Assembly: GCF_934294775.1 (NCBI RefSeq)
Contig: NZ_CAKRAH010000062.1
Coordinates: forward strand, 1-15,626
Direction of reading: 5' to 3'
DNA length: 15,626 nucleotides
DNA from: an uncultured Dorea sp.
GTDB lineage: Bacteria; Bacillota; Clostridia; Lachnospirales; Lachnospiraceae
The notes beneath the pieces were generated by a model that worked only from the letters and a program-made list of their open reading frames with translations, made no database searches and was not told the DNA's origin. Of the stretch, positions 1 through 7,214 are shown one piece after another (the first letter of the stretch is position 1; every line of letters starts with the position of its first letter). The translations under genes and the position numbers were made by a program.

Positions 1-37
1 TTCCAATCAGAGATCAAAAAATAATTTTTTTCAAAAA

Positions 38-66
38 GGACTCCGGGTTTCATAAAACCGGAGTCC
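38..66 (-). terminator. Rho-independent terminator of the GntR regulator
   Basis: A perfect 9-bp inverted repeat, GGACTCCGG at 38-46 and CCGGAGTCC at 58-66, sits about 30 bases past the stop of the broken GntR gene. Read on the minus strand, the stem is followed by TTTTTG and an A/T-rich run, the usual intrinsic terminator layout. Confidence 0.85.
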
Positions 67-94
67 CTGAAAATCAATTATCACAGCCTTTATC

Positions 95-801
95 CTATTC
101 GTAATAAATCTGCTGATCGCCTTCAATGCAGTTTTTCATGGAATCCTCAATCCACGCCACAGCGCCCTCAACATCTTTATCTCTGATATAGATCCACATT
201 TTATAATTACTCTTATACAACGCCTCTACACCATATAATGTACAATAACGTTCCCACATGGCAAATATCGGCGTCTTAAATGACTGTACGATCAACGGAA
301 CCAATGCATTTCCCGACATCAGAGCAAATTCATGCTGGAATTCAAATGCCGCCTGTATGGCTTCCGATGTCTTCTCCGCCTCTTTTATCTCACATACTTT
401 CTGATACAGTAGTTCTGTCTCCTCCTCACTGATCGTCGGCAGGCAAAGCCTTACGACCAGTGTATCCAACGCAATTCTTACTTCAAAGATTGCCGGATTT
501 CTTCATTGCGGAGGCTTCCTCCATTATATTTCATAATGGACAGCAGCGTTTCAATTGTTCCTCTTCTCCGGTAGTCCGCCACATATGTCCCGCTTCGTGG
601 TTTCACGATCAGGAATCCCATTCTCTGAAGATCTGCGATACCACCATTTACTACTGCCCGGCTGACCTGCATTTCTTCTGCCAGCTGCCGTTCCGGTGGT
701 AATTTTTCACCTATCTTCAATTTTCCTGATAAAATCATATGCTGCACCTGCTCCACAAAGAGTTCCCTAAGTGACGGTGAACTGATTTTCTGAAATTCCA
801 T
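95..801 (-). pseudogene. GntR/FadR-family transcriptional regulator, frameshifted
   Basis: The first half (478-801, 107 codons) is a GntR winged helix-turn-helix: about residues 12-75 carry the 'LPPERQLAEEMQVSRAVV' recognition region and the 'SGTYVADY' wing. That frame ends at TAA 478-480. The second half (down to 95) continues in another frame as an all-helical effector domain of FCD/FadR type. Its true beginning is upstream of the TTG at 469: the shifted frame reads FEVRIALDTLVVRL, the usual first helix of FCD domains. Going from RQS to FEVR needs one extra base, so a single-base loss near 483-490 in a short T run explains the break. The start at 801 has a GAGGG ribosome site. GntR/FadR proteins repress sugar-acid, lactate or fatty-acid genes; the target here is not evident. 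A sequencing error in the T run remains possible. Confidence 0.85.
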
Positions 802-859
802 CTGTTGCCCTCATCTTTCTGATCTGTAAATATCTCGTTCATTTTCCCTTTTTCTTCAC

Positions 860-1117
860 TCAACAGGCTTCTATTTCTTTGATATTAAATTCGTTACCCG
901 TGAGCAAATATGTATGTTCGCTGGAACAGAACGGGCAGATTCGCCCGTGTTCCACGGTACCATAAGTTTTCTGACAGTCCTCACAATACGTAACTGCCGG
1001 TATCTCCAATGTGATCAGCTCTGCGTCTTTTATAATCTCATGCTTCCCGGCTGCCCACTTCCAGCAGTTTTTCAGATAAGAATCTACAACACCCGAGACT
1101 TCACCATCCTGCTGCAG
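860..1117 (-). pseudogene. hypA: Remnant of hypA, hydrogenase nickel metallochaperone (C-terminal part)
   Basis: The minus-strand frame ending at TGA 860-862 reads, from about 1117, GEVSGVVDSYLKNCW, then AELITLEIPAVTYCEDC, then GRICPFCSS, ending NEFNIKEIEAC. This is the C-terminal two thirds of HypA/HybF: the GE(V/L)SGV core strand, the AEL.(I/L)E.IP strand, the zinc site of two CxxC pairs (CEDC and CPFC, 15 residues apart) and the final NEF.I..IE. HypA delivers nickel to [NiFe] hydrogenase or urease. Here it lacks the first 30 or so residues, including the N-terminal Met-His nickel site, and has no start codon; its 5' end joins an oxidoreductase remnant in another frame. It lies directly upstream of the broken GntR gene on the same strand. 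No longer functional. Confidence 0.8.
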
Positions 1118-1330
1118 TCCGGATTCTCTTTATCAAGTTCTACGAATTTACGGCGGTTTCTGCCGATCGTAAGACTGCTGTCCGGCTGTACGAAACGATG
1201 AATCGACACAGCACCTTCTTTTCCGGCTGCAATTGCATCGATTGCAAATTTCGGTCCGGTGTATACATCACAATGCCCATTGTGATAACAGCAGCCTGGC
1301 TAATCGGCACTGCCGTCTGTTACCAGCAGG
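1118..1330 (-). pseudogene. Remnant of an FAD-dependent pyridine nucleotide oxidoreductase (C-terminal segment)
   Basis: A minus-strand frame reads DVYTGPKFAIDAIAAGKEGA followed by VSIHRFVQPDSSLTIGRNRR and KFVELDKEN. The first part is the FAD-binding motif near the C-terminus of glutamate-synthase-small-subunit-like oxidoreductases ([GC]D..TGP..(A/V)I.A...GK.AA), where the final helix contacts the flavin. The expected 'PG.FA.GD' just upstream is degraded to PGCCYHNGHCD, and an in-frame TAG stands at 1300-1302. The frame then runs out of homology at about 1118 and the HypA remnant takes over one frame away. With its neighbour this is a deletion scar of an older redox gene cluster. Left boundary approximate; right boundary a guess from weak similarity. 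Confidence 0.65.
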
Positions 1331-1377
1331 ATAAGAAACGTGCCTTTCTGTCTGCAACATTAAGGGAGGGATAAAAG

Positions 1378-1647
1378 ATGTGTCTGATTCTTACATGCAT
1401 TGCCGCAGTCATATCGACTACTCTGTATTTCCTGTGTCCCGGACTTTCCAAGAGGATTTTCCTGGAACATCTGGCACTTATGTATTGGGGCGCTGCTCTG
1501 ATGTGGAGCGTAGATGGCGTCTTCCGACTGATGGAAGGGGAACATTTTTTGGAATTGACACTTAATGATACTCTTCTTGGGATGTTGATTGTCATCTGTG
1601 GGCTGGGTGTTGTGAGCTTACGAAGCGTTATATGCAGAAAAGCTTAA
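1378..1647 (+). CDS. Small integral membrane protein of unknown function
   Basis: I do not recognise the family. The 89-residue product has three hydrophobic stretches at about residues 2-20, 30-50 and 63-82, with acidic residues (DGV, MEGEH, ELTLND) between the second and third and a basic tail (RSVICRKA), so it is probably a small polytopic membrane protein. The start at 1378 is well supported by AAGGGAGGG ending about 7 bases upstream. A strong terminator begins at its stop codon. It is the only ordinary plus-strand gene in the window and sits beside the decayed hypA/oxidoreductase remnants, so it may be a surviving neighbour of that lost locus. A second plus-strand frame from 1380 overlaps it but has no ribosome site of its own. 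Confidence 0.7.
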   Translation: MCLILTCIAAVISTTLYFLCPGLSKRIFLEHLALMYWGAALMWSVDGVFRLMEGEHFLELTLNDTLLGMLIVICGLGVVSLRSVICRKA

Positions 1648-1690
1648 AAATGAAAAGCAGATGCCATCACCGGCATCTGCTTTTCATTTT
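1647..1690. terminator. Bidirectional intrinsic terminator
   Basis: A perfect 19-bp inverted repeat (1647-1665 with 1672-1690) has a 6-base loop (1666-1671). The stem starts with AAAA and ends with TTTT, so it works in both directions. It serves the plus-strand membrane protein ending at 1647 and the minus-strand ABC permease ending at 1703. Confidence 0.93.
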
Positions 1691-1702
1691 TTACGTAATA
1701 TT

Positions 1703-2464
1703 TTAATCAATCGTCCATTTGAGCAACTGTTCTTTTACTTTTTCAAATATCTGCATTACAATTACTAACACAATTACCATAAAAATAAATCCAACCCAGG
1801 TATTCGCAAATACACCAAGCTCAGAGTTCTTCTTTACGAAATATCCCATACCAGATCCGCCTCCATACATCTCGGCAAATACCAGCATTACAAAAGAACT
1901 TCTCAGTGAATTTACAAAGCCAGCCAGAATAGAAGGACTTGCTGCTGGCAGAATTACTTTTGTAAAACGCTTTACTCCTGTCAGTTCCAGCGTAGCTGCC
2001 TTGTCCAGATAACGCTTATCAATGGTCATGATTCCCGTAATCGTAGCAAACAATGTTGCCCAAACGATATTATAAACAACCAGAAATATAGATGCTGAAA
2101 ATAAGGTCGGCGACAACAGTAATACAAACGGTGACAGCAAAATTGACGGGATAACGCTGAACGCATAGATAACCGGATGCAACGCTTCACGGATTCTCTT
2201 ATTTAATCCCATGATTGTCCCAAATACAACCGCAATTGCCAAAGAAAGGAATACCGATGGGATAAGTAATTTAAAAGATGCAAACATATTTGTAAGCATT
2301 ACTTCTTTATTCGACTCAAAGGCAGCCGCAATTTTTTCCGTTGCCGGAAATAAATACGGATTCAGCTTTTTCACATCTGCTATATAATAATACAACAGCA
2401 CTAATCCTGCGAATATCAACGCTGTAATCCAATATTTTTTCACAAAGCCTTTTATCGTTTTCAT
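1703..2464 (-). CDS. ABC transporter permease, NitT/TauT/SsuC-like
   Basis: This 253-residue inner-membrane subunit has five or six hydrophobic segments (about residues 12-30, 65-85, 100-125, 128-150, 180-200, 220-243). It carries the BPD_transp_1 EAA loop at about 155-180: KAATLELTG, then VILPAASPSI. It would form the channel of an importer working with the ATPase at 3740-4522 and the lipoprotein at 2486-3586. The start at 2464 follows TAGGAG by 7 bases and lies 21 bases after the lipoprotein stop, so the two are co-transcribed. The family (SsuC, TauC, ThiX, NrtB) moves sulfonates, taurine, pyrimidine precursors, nitrate or similar small anions; the sequence alone does not fix the substrate. 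It ends at the bidirectional terminator, making it the last gene of the unit. Confidence 0.9.
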   Translation of the reverse strand: MKTIKGFVKKYWITALIFAGLVLLYYYIADVKKLNPYLFPATEKIAAAFESNKEVMLTNMFASFKLLIPSVFLSLAIAVVFGTIMGLNKRIREALHPVIYAFSVIPSILLSPFVLLLSPTLFSASIFLVVYNIVWATLFATITGIMTIDKRYLDKAATLELTGVKRFTKVILPAASPSILAGFVNSLRSSFVMLVFAEMYGGGSGMGYFVKKNSELGVFANTWVGFIFMVIVLVIVMQIFEKVKEQLLKWTID

Positions 2465-2485
2465 CTACCCATCTCCTATAATCCA

Positions 2486-3586
2486 CTATTTGTCATTTTC
2501 TTCAAAGAATTTCTGCTGTGCCTCATAGAATTCCGGGGCCTCATCTCCATAAGATTTTGTTGCTTCAGCAAGTGCTTCTTCATAAAGCTTTGTGTTAATA
2601 TGATCTTCGATATTAATCTTGCAGTCATCGCCAAGATAACCTGTTTTATCAAGAATATTCCATGCACGAACAACACTGTTCTTCAGTGGATCTACGTTTA
2701 CAAAATAATGCTCATCATCCAGCATATAAGCTGCAACATAATCTTCTTCCTGTCCGATACGTTTTGCATGCATAGCAACTGCATCTTTTTTATTTGCTTC
2801 ATACCAGGACTGTGCACGAAGTAATGCACGAACAATAGCTTTCACTGTATCCGGATTATCATTTACCCATTCTGTCTGTCCAACCATACGACAGCAGGAA
2901 TAATTTTCCATGATTTCACTCTGATAACTTACAATCTCGATCTCGCCGGCATCTACCAGTTCCTTAACACCATAATTGTTCTGTGTTCCCATAAGAGCAT
3001 ATTTTACTTCTCCACTCTGTACGGCTGCCAGTGCATCATCATAGCTTGAGTATACTTTCCAGTCAACAACATCTAACGGATTGTCATATCCCAGATCCAT
3101 AACCGCACCTGTAAATGCGAAATAACTTGGATTTACCGCAACTGACTGTCCAATAAATGATTCGATACCTTTCCATTCTGTTCCAGCTTTTGCAATAACC
3201 GGCATACATCCCTCTACCATATGTCCGCCGAATATTGTAAGATCTACCCCCTGCGCAATCTGCTGAAGCGGATTAGATGTACCTGCATTCGATACCACAT
3301 CTACCTTGCCTGCTGCAAGAAGTGCCATTGCATCCATATTCTGAGTAGCTTCTACCGGATCAATCTTGATTCCTTCATCTTTGAAATATCCTTTTTCTTC
3401 TGCAATTGTTACCAGAACATTACCACTTGAACCATAGTTCCATTTTACTGTTGTAAGTTCATCCTTGTTCCCTTTGTCAGTTGTTTCTTTCTTTGTGTCA
3501 TCTGTTGATTTGTCACTGCTGCCACATCCCGCAAGACCAAATGTCATGCCAAGAACCAACATAATTGCCAAAACTCTCTTTTTCAT
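2486..3586 (-). CDS. ABC transporter substrate-binding lipoprotein, NitT/TauT family
   Basis: The 366-residue product begins with a lipoprotein signal: MKKR, a hydrophobic core, and lipobox LAGC with the lipidated Cys at residue 21, then a Ser/Thr/Lys/Asp-rich linker. The mature part opens with VKWNYGSSGNVLVTIAEEKG and continues with GYFKDEGI, the usual beginning of NMT1/SsuA/TauA-type binding proteins. It then has DAMALLAAGKVDVVSNAG (domain I pocket) and the hinge region. It would sit outside the membrane and capture the substrate. I place the start at 3586 because AAGGAG lies 8 bases upstream; an in-frame ATG at 3631 would add 15 basic residues ahead of the signal peptide and is less likely. 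The gap of about 150 bases after the ATPase gene contains hairpins that may adjust relative expression. Confidence 0.92.
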   Translation of the reverse strand: MKKRVLAIMLVLGMTFGLAGCGSSDKSTDDTKKETTDKGNKDELTTVKWNYGSSGNVLVTIAEEKGYFKDEGIKIDPVEATQNMDAMALLAAGKVDVVSNAGTSNPLQQIAQGVDLTIFGGHMVEGCMPVIAKAGTEWKGIESFIGQSVAVNPSYFAFTGAVMDLGYDNPLDVVDWKVYSSYDDALAAVQSGEVKYALMGTQNNYGVKELVDAGEIEIVSYQSEIMENYSCCRMVGQTEWVNDNPDTVKAIVRALLRAQSWYEANKKDAVAMHAKRIGQEEDYVAAYMLDDEHYFVNVDPLKNSVVRAWNILDKTGYLGDDCKINIEDHINTKLYEEALAEATKSYGDEAPEFYEAQQKFFEENDK

Positions 3587-3739
3587 TCTTTTTCTCCTTT
3601 TTACTTTCAATAGACTACCAATCTTACCCATCTCCTAACGGGCAGCAACTCCATTAGTCTCTGGATAACACTATATATAACAGGCACCTGCCTGTATATA
3701 CCATATAAGCACTTACAACAACTTACATATATTGTTGTT
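3587..3739 (-). promoter_or_regulatory. Structured intercistronic leader of the binding-protein gene
   Basis: The spacer between ATPase and lipoprotein holds several short inverted repeats: ACAGGC/GCCTGT with a 4-base loop (near 3680-3695), CAACAA/TTGTTG (near 3717-3740), and AGACTA/TAGTCT enclosing a CCC/GGG pair upstream of the lipoprotein start. None has a U-run, so they are not obvious terminators. Structures like these often stabilise the highly expressed binding-protein segment. I could not match them to a known riboswitch class. Confidence 0.35.
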
Positions 3740-4522
3740 TCAGATGTGCGTTGTTACATCTTTATTAATCTGATTAATCAGCGTGATACGGAGTTTCATC
3801 ATGTCCATATTTTCAAATAATTTCTCTCTGGTCGGATGCTGTTCTTCCGGAATCTTGACATCATAAATAATATTACTCGGCGACTGCCCCAGTACCAGAA
3901 TCCGATTTGCCAAAAGAAGTGCCTCATCTACATCATGTGTAACAAAAAACACCGTCTTCTTCTGTTCATCCCTTGCCCAGAGTTCCCGCACAAGATCCTG
4001 AAGCCGCGCACGAGTTACCGCATCTAATGCCCCAAACGGTTCGTCCATTAAAAGAATTGGCGGATCAATGCTGAAAGCTTGCGCAATCGCACATCTCTGC
4101 TTCATACCACCCGACAATTCTTTCGGAAGCTTTTTATATATACTTTCATCTAATCCGACGGCCTTTATCATATTTACAGCAATTTCTTTTAATTCTTTTT
4201 TGTCTTTTTTAGGATATCTCTGCTTTAATGCCAAGAGTATATTATCCCCTGCCGTCATCCATGGAAACAGGCCATAATCCTGGAACACAACTCCTTTGTT
4301 AAGGCTTGGTCCCCCAATTGCTACACCATCATCCAGGATCTCACCTGTCGTCGCTGTCTCAAGTCCCGCCAGAAGACGCAGCAACGTACTCTTACCACAA
4401 CCGGACTGCCCAAGGATACAGACAAATTCTCCGTCACCAATCTCCGTACTAATATCCTTCAGGATTAATTTCCCGCCAGTTTCATATGCAAATGATAAAT
4501 TATTAATCTTAATGCTACTCAT
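3740..4522 (-). CDS. ABC transporter ATP-binding protein, SsuB/TauB/NrtD-like
   Basis: The 260-residue cytoplasmic ATPase has all motifs: Walker A GQSGCGKST (about 38-46), Q-loop VVFQDYGLFPW (78-88), signature LSGGMKQR (136-143), Walker B ILLMDEPFGALD (156-167) and switch His in FVTHDVDEALLLA (193-205). The 'QD.GLFPW' Q-loop and 'EP.GALDA.TR' are typical of the nitrate/sulfonate/taurine group. It powers the permease at 1703-2464. The start at 4522 sits behind an 8-bp hairpin whose loop carries the only Shine-Dalgarno-like bases. It is 139 bases from the aminotransferase upstream, more than elsewhere in the cluster, so it may have its own promoter. Confidence 0.93.
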   Translation of the reverse strand: MSSIKINNLSFAYETGGKLILKDISTEIGDGEFVCILGQSGCGKSTLLRLLAGLETATTGEILDDGVAIGGPSLNKGVVFQDYGLFPWMTAGDNILLALKQRYPKKDKKELKEIAVNMIKAVGLDESIYKKLPKELSGGMKQRCAIAQAFSIDPPILLMDEPFGALDAVTRARLQDLVRELWARDEQKKTVFFVTHDVDEALLLANRILVLGQSPSNIIYDVKIPEEQHPTREKLFENMDMMKLRITLINQINKDVTTHI

Positions 4523-4523
4523 G

Positions 4524-4544
4524 TATAAAAGCCTTTCTTTTATA
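4524..4544 (-). promoter_or_regulatory. Hairpin presenting the ribosome binding site of the ABC ATPase gene
   Basis: TATAAAAG and CTTTTATA form a perfect 8-bp inverted repeat (4524-4531 and 4537-4544) right before the ATG at 4522. On the transcript the 5-base loop is AAAGG, the only Shine-Dalgarno-like sequence, about 9 bases from the start codon. The site would therefore be shown in a loop. The A-U stem is weak and may be temperature- or ribosome-sensitive. Confidence 0.45.
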
Positions 4545-4580
4545 ACGATAACTGCCTATTTGTATGTATATTTCAAGGAT

Positions 4581-4614
4581 AATTGATTATTTTTTATTAA
4601 GCAAATTGATTATT
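4581..4614 (-). repeat. Direct repeat AATAATCAATT upstream of the ABC ATPase gene, possible operator
   Basis: The 11-base word AATAATCAATT (minus strand) occurs twice, at 4604-4614 and 4581-4591, with a 23-base period close to two helical turns. It lies in the AT-rich gap upstream of the transporter genes, where a LysR- or response-regulator-type protein could bind on one DNA face. AT-rich DNA makes chance repeats more likely, so confidence is limited. Confidence 0.35.
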
Positions 4615-4661
4615 CTAATAGCACAGCATAATTATAGTTTTTGTCTATAGAAAGATAATTT

Positions 4662-5831
4662 CTACTTTTCTGCCAGAACCCCATCGATAATACGCTTCAC
4701 ACCAATCTCAACATTTTTCCTCGATGTAGCAAGATTCATACGAATAAACCCATTAAACTGTTTACCTCCGAACCAATCTCCGAAATCTACGGCCAGACGA
4801 CATTTCTTTTGAATAAATTCTCTTGTATCCTCCGGCTTTACATATGCTCTTAAATCAATCCATACCAGATAAGTTCCTTCCAGCGGACTCACTACTACTT
4901 CCGGGAGATCAGCTTTAAAAAGTTCTCTCAGATACTGATCATTATCTACTATCTGCTTCTTCACTTTTTCCAGCCAACCCCTGCCACCCTTGTAAGCTGC
5001 CTCGGCTGCTACAAATCCAAATGCATTACCAGTCATCAGACGGACTCTCTTTGCAAAATCATCCCATTTCGCCCGCAGACCTTCATCAGCAATGATTACA
5101 AAAGAATTCTGTCCACCTGCCAGATTAAATGTCTTAGATGGCGCCGTAATCATAAGGATTTCATCCCAATGCTCTGTCACAAGATATGACGGTGTCTGCT
5201 TACTGTCTCCGAATACGAAATCCTGATGAATTTCATCCGAAATCACGTACACATGATGTCTGTGGCATATCTCAAACATTTCAGCAAGTTCCTGTTCTGT
5301 CCATACTCTTCCTACCGGATTATGTGGAGAACATAAGATAAAAGCTTTCACATCATTATCAACAATCTTCTTTTCAAAGTCTGTAAAATCAATCTTATAA
5401 TACCCATCCTCATTAACAAGCCCCGATGTGATCAATCTGCGGTCATTATTCGTCACTGCCTGTAGAAAGGGATAATACACTGGAGTCATCACAATTACTG
5501 CATCCTGGGGCTTCGTCAACATCTGAATCATCCAGTTAAATGCTGCTACAACCCCAGGTGCAAAGCGCAGCCATTCCCGCTTCACTTCCAAATTAAAATA
5601 CTTCTTTTCCCATGCCATAAATGCATCATAATATCCATCGGGGATCCGATAATATCCCACTGCGCCAAAATCCACATAATCATGTAAGGCTTTTTGTACA
5701 CATTGCGGAACCTTAAAATCCATATCTGCAACCCACATTGCATGCAGGCCTTCTTCTCCAAACATTGCTGTCTGCCCATCCCATTTGTTACAATTTGAAT
5801 TCCGTCTGTCTACGTATATTAATTCTTCCAT
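4662..5831 (-). CDS. patB: PLP-dependent aminotransferase/cystathionine beta-lyase, MalY/PatB family
   Basis: The 389-residue fold-type I PLP enzyme is full length for the family. Visible landmarks are the N-terminal MWVADMDFKVP typical of MalY/PatB, VGYYRIPDGYYDA, the PVYYPF cofactor-stacking region, SPHNPVGRVW (about 169-177), ISDEIHQDF (Asp199), the Schiff-base lysine in APSKTFNLAG (Lys233) and the C-terminal carboxylate-binding Arg in FIRMNLATSR. Family members cleave the C-S bond of cystathionine or cysteine conjugates to pyruvate, ammonia and a thiol, and some are transaminases. Beside a sulfonate/taurine-type importer, a role in organosulfur use is a reasonable inference. Start at 5831 with AAGGAG upstream; 31 bases after the 90-aa gene, so one operon. 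Confidence 0.9.
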   Translation of the reverse strand: MEELIYVDRRNSNCNKWDGQTAMFGEEGLHAMWVADMDFKVPQCVQKALHDYVDFGAVGYYRIPDGYYDAFMAWEKKYFNLEVKREWLRFAPGVVAAFNWMIQMLTKPQDAVIVMTPVYYPFLQAVTNNDRRLITSGLVNEDGYYKIDFTDFEKKIVDNDVKAFILCSPHNPVGRVWTEQELAEMFEICHRHHVYVISDEIHQDFVFGDSKQTPSYLVTEHWDEILMITAPSKTFNLAGGQNSFVIIADEGLRAKWDDFAKRVRLMTGNAFGFVAAEAAYKGGRGWLEKVKKQIVDNDQYLRELFKADLPEVVVSPLEGTYLVWIDLRAYVKPEDTREFIQKKCRLAVDFGDWFGGKQFNGFIRMNLATSRKNVEIGVKRIIDGVLAEK

Positions 5832-5862
5832 AATGTATTTCTCTCCTTATCCTTTTCGGAAA

Positions 5863-6135
5863 TTATAATCCCTCCCGGTATACACTGTTGATCGTCGCCT
5901 GAGCATGCTCCAATTCTTTCTTCTGTATGATTGCACTGCGGTCACTTAAAATTGCCAGCATTTCATCCACTACATCTTCCACCCGTGGATTCGATATCCG
6001 GTACAGATACCCCAGCATCCTGGTTGCTGTATAGTCCGTATTCATATGTTTGTAAGCAATCTCTCTGCACAGATCATCAGGATATCCTTTATCTTTCAAT
6101 GCATGATACAACTCGTCTGTTCTTGACTCCAGCAT
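5863..6135 (-). CDS. Small conserved-looking soluble protein of unknown function
   Basis: I do not recognise this 90-residue protein. It is highly charged, predicted mostly helical, and has no signal or membrane segment. It contains GYPDDLCREIAYKHMNTDYT and RISNPRVEDVVDEMLAILSD, which look like two helix-turn-helix-like hairpins, but I see no DNA-binding signature. The start at 6135 has AGAGGAAAG about 5 bases upstream. It is the first gene behind a promoter-like sequence and precedes the PatB-type enzyme by 31 bases, so it probably belongs to that transcription unit. Sequence character (start, ribosome site, codon use) supports a real gene. Confidence 0.75.
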   Translation of the reverse strand: MLESRTDELYHALKDKGYPDDLCREIAYKHMNTDYTATRMLGYLYRISNPRVEDVVDEMLAILSDRSAIIQKKELEHAQATINSVYREGL

Positions 6136-6197
6136 ACTCTTTCCTCTTTCATTTCATATGTATATTTTCTTTTATATTCGCATTTGCTCCACCTATA

Positions 6198-6226
6198 ATT
6201 ATAATATAGCAATGCTCTTTTATCAG
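6198..6226 (-). promoter_or_regulatory. Sigma-A-type promoter of the 90-aa/patB unit
   Basis: Minus-strand CTGATA (6221-6226) and TATAAT (6198-6203) are separated by exactly 17 bases. The -10 is perfect and the -35 matches at four of six positions. Transcription would start near 6190, giving a leader of about 55 bases before the ATG at 6135. Confidence 0.6.
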
Positions 6227-6254
6227 CGCTCTATTCCCGGCACCCAATACATTT

Positions 6255-7178
6255 TTATAATGCCTTGTCCATGAATGCAATAATACCCGCTTCGACTTCG
6301 TTCTTAATCTCAGCATAATTATGTATCTCGTGGCGGTATCCCGAGTACAGCTTCGTCGTTACGTTATGTCCGGTCTGTACCAGCCAGTTACTTACCTGAT
6401 ATACACCGACACCATACTCACCTACCGGGTCCTGATCTCCCGCAATATTATAGATTGGCAGGTCTGTCGGCACTTTTTCGGCCCACTTTGTTCCCTCGAT
6501 CTGTAACATCATCTGGATGAAATCATATACCGAACGGTTGCTGGTCGGTCTGGTAAATGCATCAAACGGATCATCGGCATGATCCCGCTGTACATACGGA
6601 TCTGCACAGATCCACTCATTTCCGATGCTGACCTCTCCACAGCGCTCACACATCCATCCCATCAGTTCTCCGGTATATGACGGATCGGATTCTTCTCCAT
6701 GTCCTGCGTCGATCACTTCTTTTAATTTCTTTCCCGTCTCTTCTGCCCCGCGGAAGATTCCCGTTGTTCCGCAGATGGTTGCCCCGGCCAGTTCGTCCCC
6801 GTATTTTGCAATGAAATCTCTTGTGATAAAAGATCCCATACTGTGTCCGAATAAGAAATATGGCAGATCCGGATATTTTTCACACACGATTCCTTTCAAT
6901 GTATGCTCGTCTTCCATCATTGTATGCGGCCCTTTGTCTCCCCAGTCACCCCACACATTATTGACCATTGCTGTCTTCCCATGTCCTACATGATCGTCTG
7001 CTGCCACGATATAACCCGCATCCATGAAGGCAGATATCATGTGCAGATAACGTCTGGAATGTTCCCCAAATCCGTGGATCACCTGGACAATTCCCTTCGG
7101 TTTGCAAGCCGGAACATAGATCCATCCCTGGACCTGGTCACGTCCGTTGTAGGACGCAAAAGATACTTCGTGTAACAT
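6255..7178 (-). CDS. Alpha/beta hydrolase, monoacylglycerol lipase/lysophospholipase-like
   Basis: The 307-residue protein is a Hydrolase_4 (serine aminopeptidase S33-type) alpha/beta hydrolase. It shows the oxyanion segment VIHGFGEHSRRY (about 33-44), DDHVGHGKT (61-69, the usual 'D.RGHG.S' loop), nucleophile elbow GHSMGS with Ser113, the acid in NIAGDQDPVG (Asp248 or Asp250) and the catalytic His in YRHEIHNY (His283). Its likely substrates are lysophospholipids, monoglycerides or other short esters in the cytoplasm; there is no signal peptide. The start at 7178 follows AGGAGG by 8 bases. It is 36 bases behind the HD-domain gene and is the third gene of that operon. Confidence 0.9.
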   Translation of the reverse strand: MLHEVSFASYNGRDQVQGWIYVPACKPKGIVQVIHGFGEHSRRYLHMISAFMDAGYIVAADDHVGHGKTAMVNNVWGDWGDKGPHTMMEDEHTLKGIVCEKYPDLPYFLFGHSMGSFITRDFIAKYGDELAGATICGTTGIFRGAEETGKKLKEVIDAGHGEESDPSYTGELMGWMCERCGEVSIGNEWICADPYVQRDHADDPFDAFTRPTSNRSVYDFIQMMLQIEGTKWAEKVPTDLPIYNIAGDQDPVGEYGVGVYQVSNWLVQTGHNVTTKLYSGYRHEIHNYAEIKNEVEAGIIAFMDKAL

Positions 7179-7214
7179 AATGTATTCCTCCTTTTCTATC
7201 TTATCCGTACGATT

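Noticed and set aside
480..492. Programmed ribosomal frameshift in the GntR gene (CTTTGA resembles the prfB site)
   Set aside because: CTT is not in the zero frame, the needed shift is -1 not +1, and there is no slippery heptamer or stimulator; decay or a sequencing error is simpler.
914..1201. Plus-strand 95-codon open frame
   Set aside because: It is antisense to the HypA and oxidoreductase remnants, whose conserved motifs are on the minus strand, and it has no ribosome site.
3587..3631. Upstream ATG (3631) as start of the substrate-binding lipoprotein
   Set aside because: It would place 15 extra basic residues before an otherwise perfect lipoprotein signal, while the ATG at 3586 has AAGGAG at correct spacing.
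3587..3739. TPP or SAM riboswitch upstream of the transporter lipoprotein
   Set aside because: None of the conserved riboswitch core words is present, and there is no terminator or clear anti-ribosome-site switch.
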